Of a stretch of DNA of 64,000 bases, positions 35,306 to 43,542 are shown piece by piece (positions within the stretch are counted from its first letter, which is position 1; each line of letters opens with the position of its first letter). The DNA comes from Oscillospiraceae bacterium (GTDB lineage: Bacteria > Bacillota > Clostridia > Oscillospirales > Ruminococcaceae), in assembly GCA_020024285.1 (NCBI GenBank), contig JAHHTZ010000009.1:3430-67429 (forward strand), read 5' to 3'. A program made the translations under genes and the position numbers. Under the pieces are notes generated by a model. That model worked only from the letters and a program-made list of their open reading frames with translations, was not told the origin of the DNA and made no database searches.

Positions 35306-36238
35306 CTATTTCAAAAGACCCTTTCGCGAAAGGATGAGCGCTGTTACCGCCATGAGCAGCACTGTAGCAACGATCGATGTCAAAAACGTCGGAGAGGGAA
35401 GACCGCTTACATTCATGCCATACATCCCAAAAATGATGTTGGGGATCGTCATAATGATAGTCAGGGAGGTGAGCGTTTTCATCACAATATTCAGGTTGTT
35501 GGAGATGATGGAGGCAAAAGCATCCATCGTACCGGACAGGATATTGGAATATATGCTGCACATCTCGATTGCCTGCTTGATTTCGATGATGACATCGCCC
35601 AGAAGGTCCTCGTCCTCTTCGTACAGCTTGATGATGCGCCCGCGCATGATCTTTTCGAGTGTGACCTCATTCGATTTGAGCGAGGTTGAAAAGTAAACAA
35701 GGGATTTTTCGAGCCCGAGCAGCTGAATGATCTCCTTGTTGCGCATCAGCTTATGAAGCAGGCTCTCCGTTGTATCAGAGAGCTTATCGATCTGCTTGAG
35801 GTATTGGAGAAACCGGTTCGCGATGCGCAGAAGCATCTTTAATAAAAACTGTGTCTTCTGAGCGGTATGCAGGTTTTTTATGATACCGTTGCTGAATTCG
35901 TCTATAATAGAATTGGGTTTGAGAGAAATCGTCACAAGATACTGAGGTGTATAGATGATCGCCATAGGCATTGTGGAGAAAACGACCGTTGTGTCGTCTG
36001 TTTCCTTTTCAGCGATCGGAACGTCAACAATGATGAGCGTGTTGTCATCATCGGAATCGACACGAGAAGCCTCTTCTTCGTCCAATGCAGCCCGTACAAA
36101 GCCGGGGTCGATCTGCATTTCATCCACAAGAATTCGAATCTCCTCTTCGGATGGAGCAATCACGCTGACCCAGCATCCGTTTTCCACCCTGTCGATTTTC
36201 ACAATGCGGTTTTCGATTGTTTTATAGTAATTAAGCAT
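35306..36238 (-). CDS. corA: CorA family magnesium transporter
   Basis: This 310-residue protein has a long N-terminal cytoplasmic domain with a helical stalk, then two C-terminal membrane helices (about 245-265 and 280-300). The family-defining Mg2+ selectivity motif GMN lies in the connecting loop (FGMYGMNVSG). The acidic segment EEEASRVDSDDDNTL in the N-terminal domain is a common CorA feature. The start follows AGAGGA. Its likely promoter is about 165 bases upstream, giving an unusually long leader. Confidence 0.92.
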   Translation of the reverse strand: MLNYYKTIENRIVKIDRVENGCWVSVIAPSEEEIRILVDEMQIDPGFVRAALDEEEASRVDSDDDNTLIIVDVPIAEKETDDTTVVFSTMPMAIIYTPQYLVTISLKPNSIIDEFSNGIIKNLHTAQKTQFLLKMLLRIANRFLQYLKQIDKLSDTTESLLHKLMRNKEIIQLLGLEKSLVYFSTSLKSNEVTLEKIMRGRIIKLYEEDEDLLGDVIIEIKQAIEMCSIYSNILSGTMDAFASIISNNLNIVMKTLTSLTIIMTIPNIIFGMYGMNVSGLPSPTFLTSIVATVLLMAVTALILSRKGLLK

Positions 36239-36403
36239 AGACAGTCCTCTCCGTTTGGGGGGTCAGGCTGTCACACTGGAAACCTGTCCCGAAATTTTAT
36301 AAGTAAAATAAAAACTATATGGGTCAGGATTCACAAAAACACACCTCACTTGTTTTAACTGTTTTTAGGCGCACCAAACTGAGGGTACCCCCATAACATT
36401 CTA
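36239..36403 (-). promoter_or_regulatory. long structured leader of corA
   Basis: About 160 bases separate the probable promoter from the corA start. A hairpin GGGACAGG ... CCTGACCC (36260-36267 with 36283-36290, one A-A mismatch) sits just before the ribosome binding site. The leader also holds a GGGTACCC palindrome. I do not see the M-box consensus. It may be a riboswitch of another class or an unclassified leader. Confidence 0.35.
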
Positions 36404-36431
36404 ATTATATCATAAAAAATGAGATATTCAA
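36404..36431 (-). promoter_or_regulatory. promoter of corA
   Basis: Minus-strand TTGAAT, 16 bases, TATAAT, with TGA directly before the -10 (extended). The rest of the gap up to 36616 shows only a 16-base palindrome CTCCTTCGCGAAGGAG (36541-36556) and no convincing gene. Confidence 0.6.
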
Positions 36432-36616
36432 GAAGAACCAGAGAGAAAAGAACCGCAGAAGGAAGGGAAAAGACGCGGGATTCGGCGTGATTTGTCAAAA
36501 ATTCGACAAGAGAATGCGGCAGCAAACAAAAAAGATGAAAACTCCTTCGCGAAGGAGCTCCCCTTTGCAAAGGACCTGCAAGAACCATTCTTCCCCCTGT
36601 TTTCAAAAAGAACATG

Positions 36617-36656
36617 AAAAATCTCGCCATTCCTAAAAGGATGGCGAGATTTTTTT
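36617..36656. terminator. terminator of the phosphohexomutase gene
   Basis: A stem ATCTCGCCAT.CCT / AGGATGGCGAGAT with a one-base bulge is flanked by A-runs and T-runs on both sides. It follows the leftward mutase gene. Confidence 0.8.
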
Positions 36657-36672
36657 ATGGGCGCTGTGCCCG

Positions 36673-38370
36673 CTATTTCAGATACTGTTCGATTGCATCA
36701 TAAAGACGCTGTGCCAGAGGCTCGATCTCCTCCTTATTGGATGCCACGATCGTGAGGTAGACCTTGATTTTTGGTTCTGTGCCGGAAGGACGGATGATGA
36801 CTTTCAGATTCCGTTCGAGGTAATATTCGAGGATATTGGATTTTGGCAGATCGATCGTTTCCTCTGTGCCGTTGATGGTCCGCTTTAGGGTCAGATAGTC
36901 GGCAGAGCCGATGACGGAGAAGGAATCGAGTTTGGTCGGCGGATCATTGCGCAGGGAGGACATGATGCTTGCCATCTTCTCCATACCGTCGGTACCTTCG
37001 TAAGTGTAGCCCTTGACCTTGGAACTGTAAATGCCGTGACGTTCAAAAATATCGTCGAGAGCATCGATGAGTGTTTTCCCTTGGGATTTATAATAGCTTG
37101 CCATCTCGCAGATCATCATAGAGCCGTTGACTGCATCCTTGTCGCGCACATGGTCACCGGTAAGATAGCCATAGCTTTCTTCAAATCCGAGCAGGAAGCG
37201 GTCTGCTTCGTTGCGCTCGGAAAGGAGGGAGATCTGCTCTCCGATGTATTTGAAGCCGGTGAGGACGTGGATCGTTTCGATGCCGTAATAGCTTGCGACC
37301 TCATCTGTCAATGGAGTGGATACAACGGATCTTACAACAACAGGATTTTTAGGCAGTGTTCCCTGCTCCTTGCGGGAGCGGGCAATGTAGTCGAGCATCA
37401 GAACACCGATTTCATTTCCGCTTGGGAGAATGAATTTTCCGTGGTGGTTTACAGCAACACCCACGCGGTCTGCATCGGGGTCGGTTGCAAGGACAAGGTC
37501 TGCCCCCACTTTTTCGCACAGTGCGATACCCAGCTCCAGCGTTGCTTTTTCCTCCGGGTTTGGATAGGTGCAGGTTGGAAAATTCCCGTCCGGCTGCTCC
37601 TGTTCCGGTACGACGGTAACTTCAACGCCCATGCGGTCGAGAATGGAGCGGACACAACGATTTCCGCTGCCGTTGAGCGGAGTATATACAACATGAAGAT
37701 CGGACTTGAGATCCTTGTTTACACGCAGCTCGTAAACCCGGTCGAGGAAGCCTTGAACAAGCGCCTCCGGGATGTATTGGATGCTTCCCTGTGCAAGCCC
37801 TTCTTCAAAAGGAAGATACTTGATACCGGTGAATGGGTCCGCTTTTTCTGCATATTCCAAAACGCGGGAGGCATTTTCCGGGGTGAGCTGGCAGCCATCG
37901 GAGCCATAGGCTTTATATCCGTTGTATTTGGAAGGGTTGTGGCTTGCTGTGATGACAATGCCTGCACCGCAGTGCAGCTCTCGCACAGCGTAGGAGAGGG
38001 TCGGGGTGGGCATCAGTTCGGAGAACAGGTGCACCTGGATGCCGTTTGCGGCAAAAACGCAGGCAGTTTCTCTGGCAAAGAGCTCGCTGTTGATTCGGCT
38101 GTCATAGCCGATGGCAACAGACTTCGGCTCCGAAGAATGGTTGAGATAATCTGCCATACCCTGTGTTGCGCGGCGAACCGTATAAATATTCATTCGATTT
38201 GTCCCGACACCAAGGATACCTCTCAGACCGGCTGTTCCAAATTCAAGATTTTTGATAAACCGTTCCTTGATTTCCTGCTCGTTTCCTTTGATTTCCTGAA
38301 GCTCTTTGGCTAATTCCGGGTCCTCCATGCGGACAGATTCCCAAATGTGATAAGTGTCCATATAACTCAT
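36673..38370 (-). CDS. phospho-sugar mutase (phosphoglucomutase/phosphomannomutase)
   Basis: This 565-residue alpha-D-phosphohexomutase interconverts hexose 1- and 6-phosphates. The active-site phosphoserine loop is TASHNPSKYNGYK, the metal loop DPDADRVGV, the sugar-specificity loop GFEESYGYL, and the phosphate-binding loop RPSGTEPKIKVY. N-terminal FGTAGLRGILGVG is also typical. The length fits the larger PgcA-like type of Firmicutes, supplying glucose 1-phosphate for envelope glycans. ATG 38370 follows GAGGAGG; the frame continues to 38436 without a site. Confidence 0.93.
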   Translation of the reverse strand: MSYMDTYHIWESVRMEDPELAKELQEIKGNEQEIKERFIKNLEFGTAGLRGILGVGTNRMNIYTVRRATQGMADYLNHSSEPKSVAIGYDSRINSELFARETACVFAANGIQVHLFSELMPTPTLSYAVRELHCGAGIVITASHNPSKYNGYKAYGSDGCQLTPENASRVLEYAEKADPFTGIKYLPFEEGLAQGSIQYIPEALVQGFLDRVYELRVNKDLKSDLHVVYTPLNGSGNRCVRSILDRMGVEVTVVPEQEQPDGNFPTCTYPNPEEKATLELGIALCEKVGADLVLATDPDADRVGVAVNHHGKFILPSGNEIGVLMLDYIARSRKEQGTLPKNPVVVRSVVSTPLTDEVASYYGIETIHVLTGFKYIGEQISLLSERNEADRFLLGFEESYGYLTGDHVRDKDAVNGSMMICEMASYYKSQGKTLIDALDDIFERHGIYSSKVKGYTYEGTDGMEKMASIMSSLRNDPPTKLDSFSVIGSADYLTLKRTINGTEETIDLPKSNILEYYLERNLKVIIRPSGTEPKIKVYLTIVASNKEEIEPLAQRLYDAIEQYLK

Positions 38371-38460
38371 TGTACTAACCTCCTCTTTCTGACAAAACAG
38401 CGGGATACCCCACGGGGCGCAGACGATTTTGCTCAAACCCCACAGTTTTCATGGATAGCA

Positions 38461-38530
38461 AAAATAAAAAGGGGATGCTTGTGTTTTACCCGTTATGATG
38501 CCATATGACACAGGCAAAGGACGTCCCCTT
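38461..38530 (-). promoter_or_regulatory. long hairpin upstream of the mutase gene
   Basis: AAGGGGA (38469-38475) pairs with TCCCCTT (38524-38530), and GCTTGTGT (38477-38484) pairs with ACACAGGC (38508-38515) with one wobble. On the minus strand it ends in TTTTTATTTT. It could be an attenuator or small RNA ahead of the mutase gene. The rest of 38371-38699 shows no gene. Confidence 0.35.
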
Positions 38531-38699
38531 CACCGATTACAGGGGAAGTGTTCAAAATGGAATCATCATAATGCTTCTATTATATCATAAGATTTTGAAA
38601 ATAATGGCACACATTCTAAAATTTCATCAAAAGTTCAGAAAATGACCGGCAAAGGATGCGCCATAAAATACGGGGATAAAGCCGATGATGGAAAAACGA

Positions 38700-38728
38700 T
38701 TGAAGAAGTCCCAAAATTATGTTATACT
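38700..38728 (+). promoter_or_regulatory. promoter of the comM-like gene
   Basis: TTGAAG, 17 bases, TATACT, with TGT before the -10 (extended). It leaves a leader of about 83 bases. Confidence 0.7.
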
Positions 38729-38817
38729 AAATAAGTTGTGGATTTATTATAATATATTTTTGGTTATAAGATACAACAGAGATTAATAAAAGATAAAATA
38801 TGTGAGGAGGGAAGAAG

Positions 38818-40344
38818 GTGTACTGCTGCTGTAAAAGCTATGGAACATTGGGTATCGAGGCGTATCAGGTGCAGGTGGAAGCAAACGTGGCGCGCGGACT
38901 GCCCAGCTTTGATATCGTGGGGCTGCCGGATGCCGCAGTCAAGGAATCCCGCGACCGTGTCCGTGCAGCAATGGCATCCTGCGACTATTCCTTTCCGGTG
39001 GGACGTGTTGTCGTGAATCTTGCACCAGCCAATGTGAAGAAAACGGGTCCGATCTACGATGTTCCGATTTTGTTGGCGCTGATGAGTGCAAAGGGAGATC
39101 TGCCCCCGCCGCAGGAGGACGCAGCATTTCTTGGGGAGCTGTCGCTGTACGGGGAGCTTCGCCCGGTGCGGGGGGCTCTTTCTATGGTGCTCAAGGCGCG
39201 TTCCGATGGAATCCGCCACATCTTTCTGCCGTACCAAAATGCGAAGGAAGGGGCGATGGTAGAGGGAATCGCAGTTTACGCGGTCCGCAACCTCTCCGAG
39301 CTGATCCTGCACCTTGAAGGGAAGGAGAGCATCGAGCCGATGCCCCACCAGGATCTCTTTCATATGGAACAGGAGTATTCGGTGGACCTCAAGGAGGTCA
39401 GGGGACAGCCTTTTGTAAAGCGTGCGCTTGAGGTGGCATCTGCGGGGGGACACAATCTCATGCTGATCGGACCGCCCGGAACGGGAAAAAGCATGCTTGC
39501 AAAGAGGATACCGACCATTCTGCCGCCACTTACGGAGGAAGAAGCCATTGAAACAGCACAGATCCATTCTGTAGCAGGGATATTGTCCGACAGCGACGGA
39601 CTGAAGCTGCAAAGACCATTTCGTGCGCCGCACCATACGGTGAGCGCAGCGGGGCTTTCCGGCGGAGGCTCCAACCCGCTCCCCGGAGAGATCTCTCTGG
39701 CGCACAATGGGGTGCTGTTTCTTGACGAGCTGGCGGAGTTTTCAAGGCAGTCCATCGAGGTGCTGCGCCAGCCGATCGAGGATGGGACCGTCACAATATC
39801 AAGGGCAAATTCGCGTGTGACCTATCCCTGCAATATCATGGTCGTTGCGGCGATGAACCCATGTCCCTGCGGCTATATGGGACATCCCAGCATAGAATGC
39901 CGATGTACAGCGACCCAGATCTCACGGTATTTGTCCCGTATCTCGGGACCGCTCCTTGACCGTATGGATATTCAGGTGGAGGTGGCGCCCATCGAATATC
40001 AGGACCTGACCTCGAAGGGAAAGGAAGAATCGTCACAGGCGGTCCGCGAGCGGGTTTGCAGGGCAAGGGACATCCAAACCGAGCGCTTTCGCCACACCAA
40101 AACCACCTGCAACGCAAATATGACGCCCGCTCAGCTGGATCGGTTCTGTTCTCTGTCACCTGAGGCATCCCATCAAATGAAGATTGCATTTGAACGCATG
40201 GGGCTGTCGGGAAGGGCTTACGACCGTATTTTGAAGGTCGCACGGACCATTGCAGATTTGGAACAAAGCGAAGTGATCGAGCGGGCACATTTGATGGAGG
40301 CACTTCAATACCGCTCATTGGACCGTAAATATTGGAGGAGGTAA
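38818..40344 (+). CDS. YifB/ComM family Mg-chelatase-like AAA+ ATPase
   Basis: This 508-residue protein has an N-terminal Lon-protease-like fold (IVGLPDAAVKESRDRVRAA), then an AAA+ module with Walker A GPPGTGKSMLAKR and Walker B GVLFLDELAEF. Next is the Mg-chelatase-type NPCPCGYMGHP Cys motif, then a C-terminal helical domain. ComM acts as a hexameric branch-migration helicase that helps integrate donor DNA during transformation; the wider family is common in non-competent bacteria too. The start is GTG at 38818 after GAGGAGGG. It lies 7 bases before yitT. Confidence 0.9.
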   Translation: MYCCCKSYGTLGIEAYQVQVEANVARGLPSFDIVGLPDAAVKESRDRVRAAMASCDYSFPVGRVVVNLAPANVKKTGPIYDVPILLALMSAKGDLPPPQEDAAFLGELSLYGELRPVRGALSMVLKARSDGIRHIFLPYQNAKEGAMVEGIAVYAVRNLSELILHLEGKESIEPMPHQDLFHMEQEYSVDLKEVRGQPFVKRALEVASAGGHNLMLIGPPGTGKSMLAKRIPTILPPLTEEEAIETAQIHSVAGILSDSDGLKLQRPFRAPHHTVSAAGLSGGGSNPLPGEISLAHNGVLFLDELAEFSRQSIEVLRQPIEDGTVTISRANSRVTYPCNIMVVAAMNPCPCGYMGHPSIECRCTATQISRYLSRISGPLLDRMDIQVEVAPIEYQDLTSKGKEESSQAVRERVCRARDIQTERFRHTKTTCNANMTPAQLDRFCSLSPEASHQMKIAFERMGLSGRAYDRILKVARTIADLEQSEVIERAHLMEALQYRSLDRKYWRR

Positions 40345-40351
40345 TATAAAT

Positions 40352-41254
40352 ATGAATTCTGTTTCTGAGAAGGGTGATTTGAGAGAACAAATCACAACGG
40401 TTGCAATCATTTTCCTTGGGAATTTAATTTTGGCGTTTGGCATTATTGTATTTATTGTGCCGTCCGATTTCATCACAGGAGGTGCCACCGGTATTGCATT
40501 GCTGCTGACCCATATTACTCCTCTCAATCTTGAAACGGGGGTATCGATCCTCAATGTCATCATGTTCCTCCTTGGATTTCTTGTTTTGGGAAAGAAATTT
40601 GCTGCAACTACGCTCATCAGTACATTCCTGTACCCGATGAGTCTTGGTCTGCTTCAGCGCATCCCTAAGCTGTCCACACTGAATCAGGACCCTGTCTTGG
40701 CAGCAGTGTTCGGAGGTGCCCTCGTCGGACTGGGTGTGGGGCTTGTCATCCGTGTGGGTGCATCCACCGGTGGTATGGATGTTCCTCCTATTATTATCAG
40801 CCGGCGCACAGGCATCCCGGTTGCGTATCTTCTCAACGCCTTTGATTTGGTGATCCTCGCAACGCAGCTCCCCTACACCAGTCCACAGAAGGTGCTGTAC
40901 AGCATTTTGGTCGTGATCTGCACCACCTTGGTGATGGATAAGGTGCTCCTGCTTGGTTCTTCTCAGACGCAGGTCATGATCATCAGCCTCAAATATAAGG
41001 AAATCAACGACATGATACAGGAACAAATCAGCCGCGGAACGACACTTTTGGATGCAGTCAGCGGACGGTTGAAAAATCCGCAAAAGGTGGTGCTGTCGGT
41101 TGTTTCCAACCGTCAGCTCAATGAGCTGACCCACCTTGTCAACAAGATCGACCCCCATGCATTTATCATCATCAACCGTGTCAACGAGGTGCGCGGAAAC
41201 GGCTTTACCTTAAAACGCGAGGACTGTCCAATGGTGGAATACAGCGAGGACTGA
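40352..41254 (+). CDS. YitT family membrane protein
   Basis: This 300-residue protein has five or six N-terminal membrane helices (ITTVAIIFLGNLILAFGIIV and others). The family motif FITGGATGIALLL and a GASTGGMDVPPIII segment are present. A C-terminal cytoplasmic DUF2179 domain of about 85 residues follows (VMIISLKYKEINDMIQEQI, GRGTTLLDA-like). YitT proteins are widespread in Firmicutes without a firmly known function. The start follows AGGAGG and it is probably co-transcribed with the preceding gene. Confidence 0.9.
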   Translation: MNSVSEKGDLREQITTVAIIFLGNLILAFGIIVFIVPSDFITGGATGIALLLTHITPLNLETGVSILNVIMFLLGFLVLGKKFAATTLISTFLYPMSLGLLQRIPKLSTLNQDPVLAAVFGGALVGLGVGLVIRVGASTGGMDVPPIIISRRTGIPVAYLLNAFDLVILATQLPYTSPQKVLYSILVVICTTLVMDKVLLLGSSQTQVMIISLKYKEINDMIQEQISRGTTLLDAVSGRLKNPQKVVLSVVSNRQLNELTHLVNKIDPHAFIIINRVNEVRGNGFTLKREDCPMVEYSED

Positions 41255-41319
41255 TCGGGGACAAGGACTTGTGCACAAAAAATATTTTGTAAAGTGCGCG
41301 AATTTTACACGTTTTTGTC

Positions 41320-41348
41320 TTGATTTTTTGCAGTATGTGTGATAACAT
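41320..41348 (+). promoter_or_regulatory. promoter of rpmE
   Basis: TTGATT, 17 bases, TAACAT with TGA before the -10. The -10 lies inside the inverted repeat at 41342-41360. Confidence 0.55.
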
Positions 41349-41360
41349 AATCTATGTTAT
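41342..41360 (+). promoter_or_regulatory. inverted repeat over the rpmE start site
   Basis: ATAACATA-ATC-TATGTTAT, 8-bp perfect arms, overlaps the -10 and transcription start. It looks like an operator. A zinc- or metal-responsive repressor is conceivable because L31 binds zinc, but nothing here proves it. Confidence 0.45.
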
Positions 41361-41390
41361 TTTTGTATTTCAGAAAGAGGTGACTCCGTA

Positions 41391-41594
41391 ATGAAACAGG
41401 GTATCCATCCTACGTATGAGCCAACAGTAGTAAAATGTGCATGTGGTGCAGAATTTGAAACTCGTTCTACAAAAAAGGATCTGCGCGTTGAAATTTGTTC
41501 AAAGTGTCATCCTTTCTTTACTGGCAGACAGAAGCTCGTTGATTCTGGCGGCCGTGTAGATCGCTTCAACAAACGTTTCAACATGGACAAATAG
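41391..41594 (+). CDS. rpmE: 50S ribosomal protein L31 (zinc-binding form)
   Basis: This 67-residue protein has a Cys set CACG ... CSKCHPFFTGRQK that binds zinc, making it the C+ type rather than the zinc-independent paralogue. It begins MKQGIHPTYEP, typical of the family. The ribosome binding site is GAAAGAGGTG. It is monocistronic, with a promoter carrying an inverted repeat and a strong terminator. Confidence 0.97.
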   Translation: MKQGIHPTYEPTVVKCACGAEFETRSTKKDLRVEICSKCHPFFTGRQKLVDSGGRVDRFNKRFNMDK

Positions 41595-41614
41595 TGGCAT
41601 AGGGTTTGCCATTC

Positions 41615-41645
41615 AAGGCGGTGCAGATTCTGCACCGCCTTCTTT
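41615..41645 (+). terminator. rpmE terminator
   Basis: A perfect 12-bp stem AAGGCGGTGCAG with an ATT loop, followed by CTTTT. Confidence 0.9.
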
Positions 41646-41667
41646 TCACGAAAAAAGGAGGCACAGG

Positions 41668-42294
41668 ATGAAGGAATATGTCACCATTTCTGCCCCGGCA
41701 GAAGATTCTTTTGTGGAACGAAAATCAGAATTTATCGGATTTGTTGCTCCGGTACAGACAGAGGAGGAAGCTCTACGCTTTTTGGAGCAGATCCGCACAA
41801 AGCATCGCGATGCAACGCATAACTGCTATGCTTATGTATTAAAAAACGGTGTGAAGCGCTGCTCTGACGACGGAGAACCGCAGGGGACTGCGGGGGTGCC
41901 GATTTTGGACGTGCTCGAACGTGAGGGACTCACCGACCTGATTGCGGTGGTTACACGCTATTTTGGAGGTATCCTGCTGGGGACAGGCGGACTTGTCCGT
42001 GCATATGGACATGGGGCAAAGCTTGCAGTGGATGCCGCCCAGCGAAAGGTGATGAGTCCGGCGGTGCGCCTTGAGGTGCAGATGGACTATAACCAATACG
42101 GAAAGCTCAACAACCTCCTCCCCAACTACACAGTCATAATGGAAGATACCGAATTTACGGACATTGTGACAATGAAGCTCCTGATGATCCGCACAGATTT
42201 GGAACGTTTTCAAAAACAGGTGACGGAGCTGACTGCCGCAACGGTGGAACCAAAAGTCACAGAGGAGTGTATGGGAGAATTTCCTGTGCAGTAA
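41668..42294 (+). CDS. YigZ/IMPACT family protein
   Basis: This 208-residue protein has the UPF0029/IMPACT N-terminal domain (KSEFIGFVAPVQTEEEA, HNCYAYVLKNGVKRCSDDGEPQGTAG in part, and LIAVVTRYFGGILLGTGGLVRAYG in part) and a C-terminal ferredoxin-like domain. A role in translation regulation or peptide binding has been suggested for relatives; the bacterial function is not settled. The start follows AAAGGAGG. Confidence 0.9.
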   Translation: MKEYVTISAPAEDSFVERKSEFIGFVAPVQTEEEALRFLEQIRTKHRDATHNCYAYVLKNGVKRCSDDGEPQGTAGVPILDVLEREGLTDLIAVVTRYFGGILLGTGGLVRAYGHGAKLAVDAAQRKVMSPAVRLEVQMDYNQYGKLNNLLPNYTVIMEDTEFTDIVTMKLLMIRTDLERFQKQVTELTAATVEPKVTEECMGEFPVQ

Positions 42295-42486
42295 GGCACA
42301 AGAGGGAGTTTTCCTCTAAGAAAAGCAGAATAATTTGGATTCCTTGCAGAAAAGGAACCATAAAATAAAAATATTCGATTTTTTTCAAAATTATTGCAGG
42401 AGTTTTTTATTTTTTTCAGTATATAGTATTATAGGGTCTATTGGACTTGTTTCATGTGGTTTGATGGAGTTTGGGAGGTGGCTTGC

Positions 42487-43500
42487 GTGAATGTTCGGGA
42501 ACAAACACAGCAATTTGAACAGCAGATGCTCAGTTGTCATGCGGTTTTGTCAAGTCAAAGCCGGGGACGCAGGGAATATCTTGAAGAATGTCCCATCCGC
42601 ACTGTCTTTCAGCGGGATCGGGACCGCATCCTTCACAGCAAGTCCTTTCGCCGCCTGATGCATAAAACGTAGGTTTTTCTCTCTCCGGAGGGAGATCACT
42701 ACCGAACAAGACTCACCCATACAATGGAGGTGAGCCAGGTGGCGCGCAGCATTGCGCGTGCGCTGCGGCTCAACGAAGATCTGACGGAAGCAATCGCGCT
42801 GGGGCACGATCTGGGGCATACACCGTTTGGACACAGCGGAGAGCGTGTTCTCAACGATATTTGTCCGCTGGGCTTTGTGCATAGCCTGCAAAGTGTCCGT
42901 GTGGCGAATCGCCTCGAAAACGAGGGCAAGGGCTTAAACCTGACATGGGAAGTGCTCAACGGCATTGCCTGCCATTCCTCCGGGACGCCGGCGGCAACCT
43001 GGGAGGGCAGAGTGGTGCGGTATGCAGACAAGATCGCCTATATGAACCATGATGTTGACGATGCCATCCGTGCAGGTGTGCTGCGGGAAGAAGATATTCC
43101 GTGGAATATCCGATACCACTTGGGAAGAACGCCCGGTGAACGCATCACGACCTTTATCACTTCGATTGTCGAAAACAGCACCGATGATGTCAAAATGTCG
43201 GATGAAGTACAGCAGCTCTATCAGGAGCTGCGGGAATTTTTGTTTACTGCTGTTTACTACAATCCTCTCGCAAAAAGCGAAGAGGGCAAGGTGGAAACCG
43301 TTATGGAATCGCTGTATAAGCACTTTGTCATCAACCCCGATACCATGCCGCAGGAATACCGCCGCATTTTAGAGGAAGAAGGGCTGCATCGTGCCGTCTG
43401 TGATTATCTTTCCGGAATGAGCGACCGATATGCAGTGAGCCTTTTTGAAACCCTGTTCATCCCCAAATGCTGGATGGTGGGAAAACCCGGAGCACAATAG
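42487..43500 (+). pseudogene. dgt: dGTP triphosphohydrolase-like HD protein, interrupted by one in-frame TAG
   Basis: Read through the stop, 337 codons encode an HD-domain dNTPase of the Dgt family, which hydrolyses dGTP to deoxyguanosine and triphosphate. GTG 42487 follows GGGAGGTGG. The frame runs to HKT and hits TAG at 42670-42672, then continues in the same frame with VFLSPEGDHYRTRLTHTMEV and the HD motif HDLGHTPFGHSGE. Relatives read HKTQVF here, so CAG to TAG is a one-base change. A restart at ATG 42724 would lose the first metal-ligand His (RLTHT). It sits first in a dgt-dnaG-rpoD operon. It may be a recent pseudogene, a read-through gene or a sequence error. Confidence 0.8.
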
Positions 43501-43542
43501 ACAAAAGCACAGTACATACTGTTTGATGGAAAGGAGATGCCT

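Noticed and set aside
36239..36403. M-box magnesium riboswitch upstream of corA
   Set aside because: The conserved AGGTGAGGCTCC core is not present; only an unclassified leader can be claimed.
36355..36630. 91-codon frame between corA and the mutase
   Set aside because: It covers a terminator, a palindrome and the corA promoter, and lacks a ribosome binding site.
42454..43500. General reassignment of TAG to Gln
   Set aside because: TAG ends several intact genes here (ssp, EF-G-like, rpmE, dnaG, ABC permease), so the dgt case is local.
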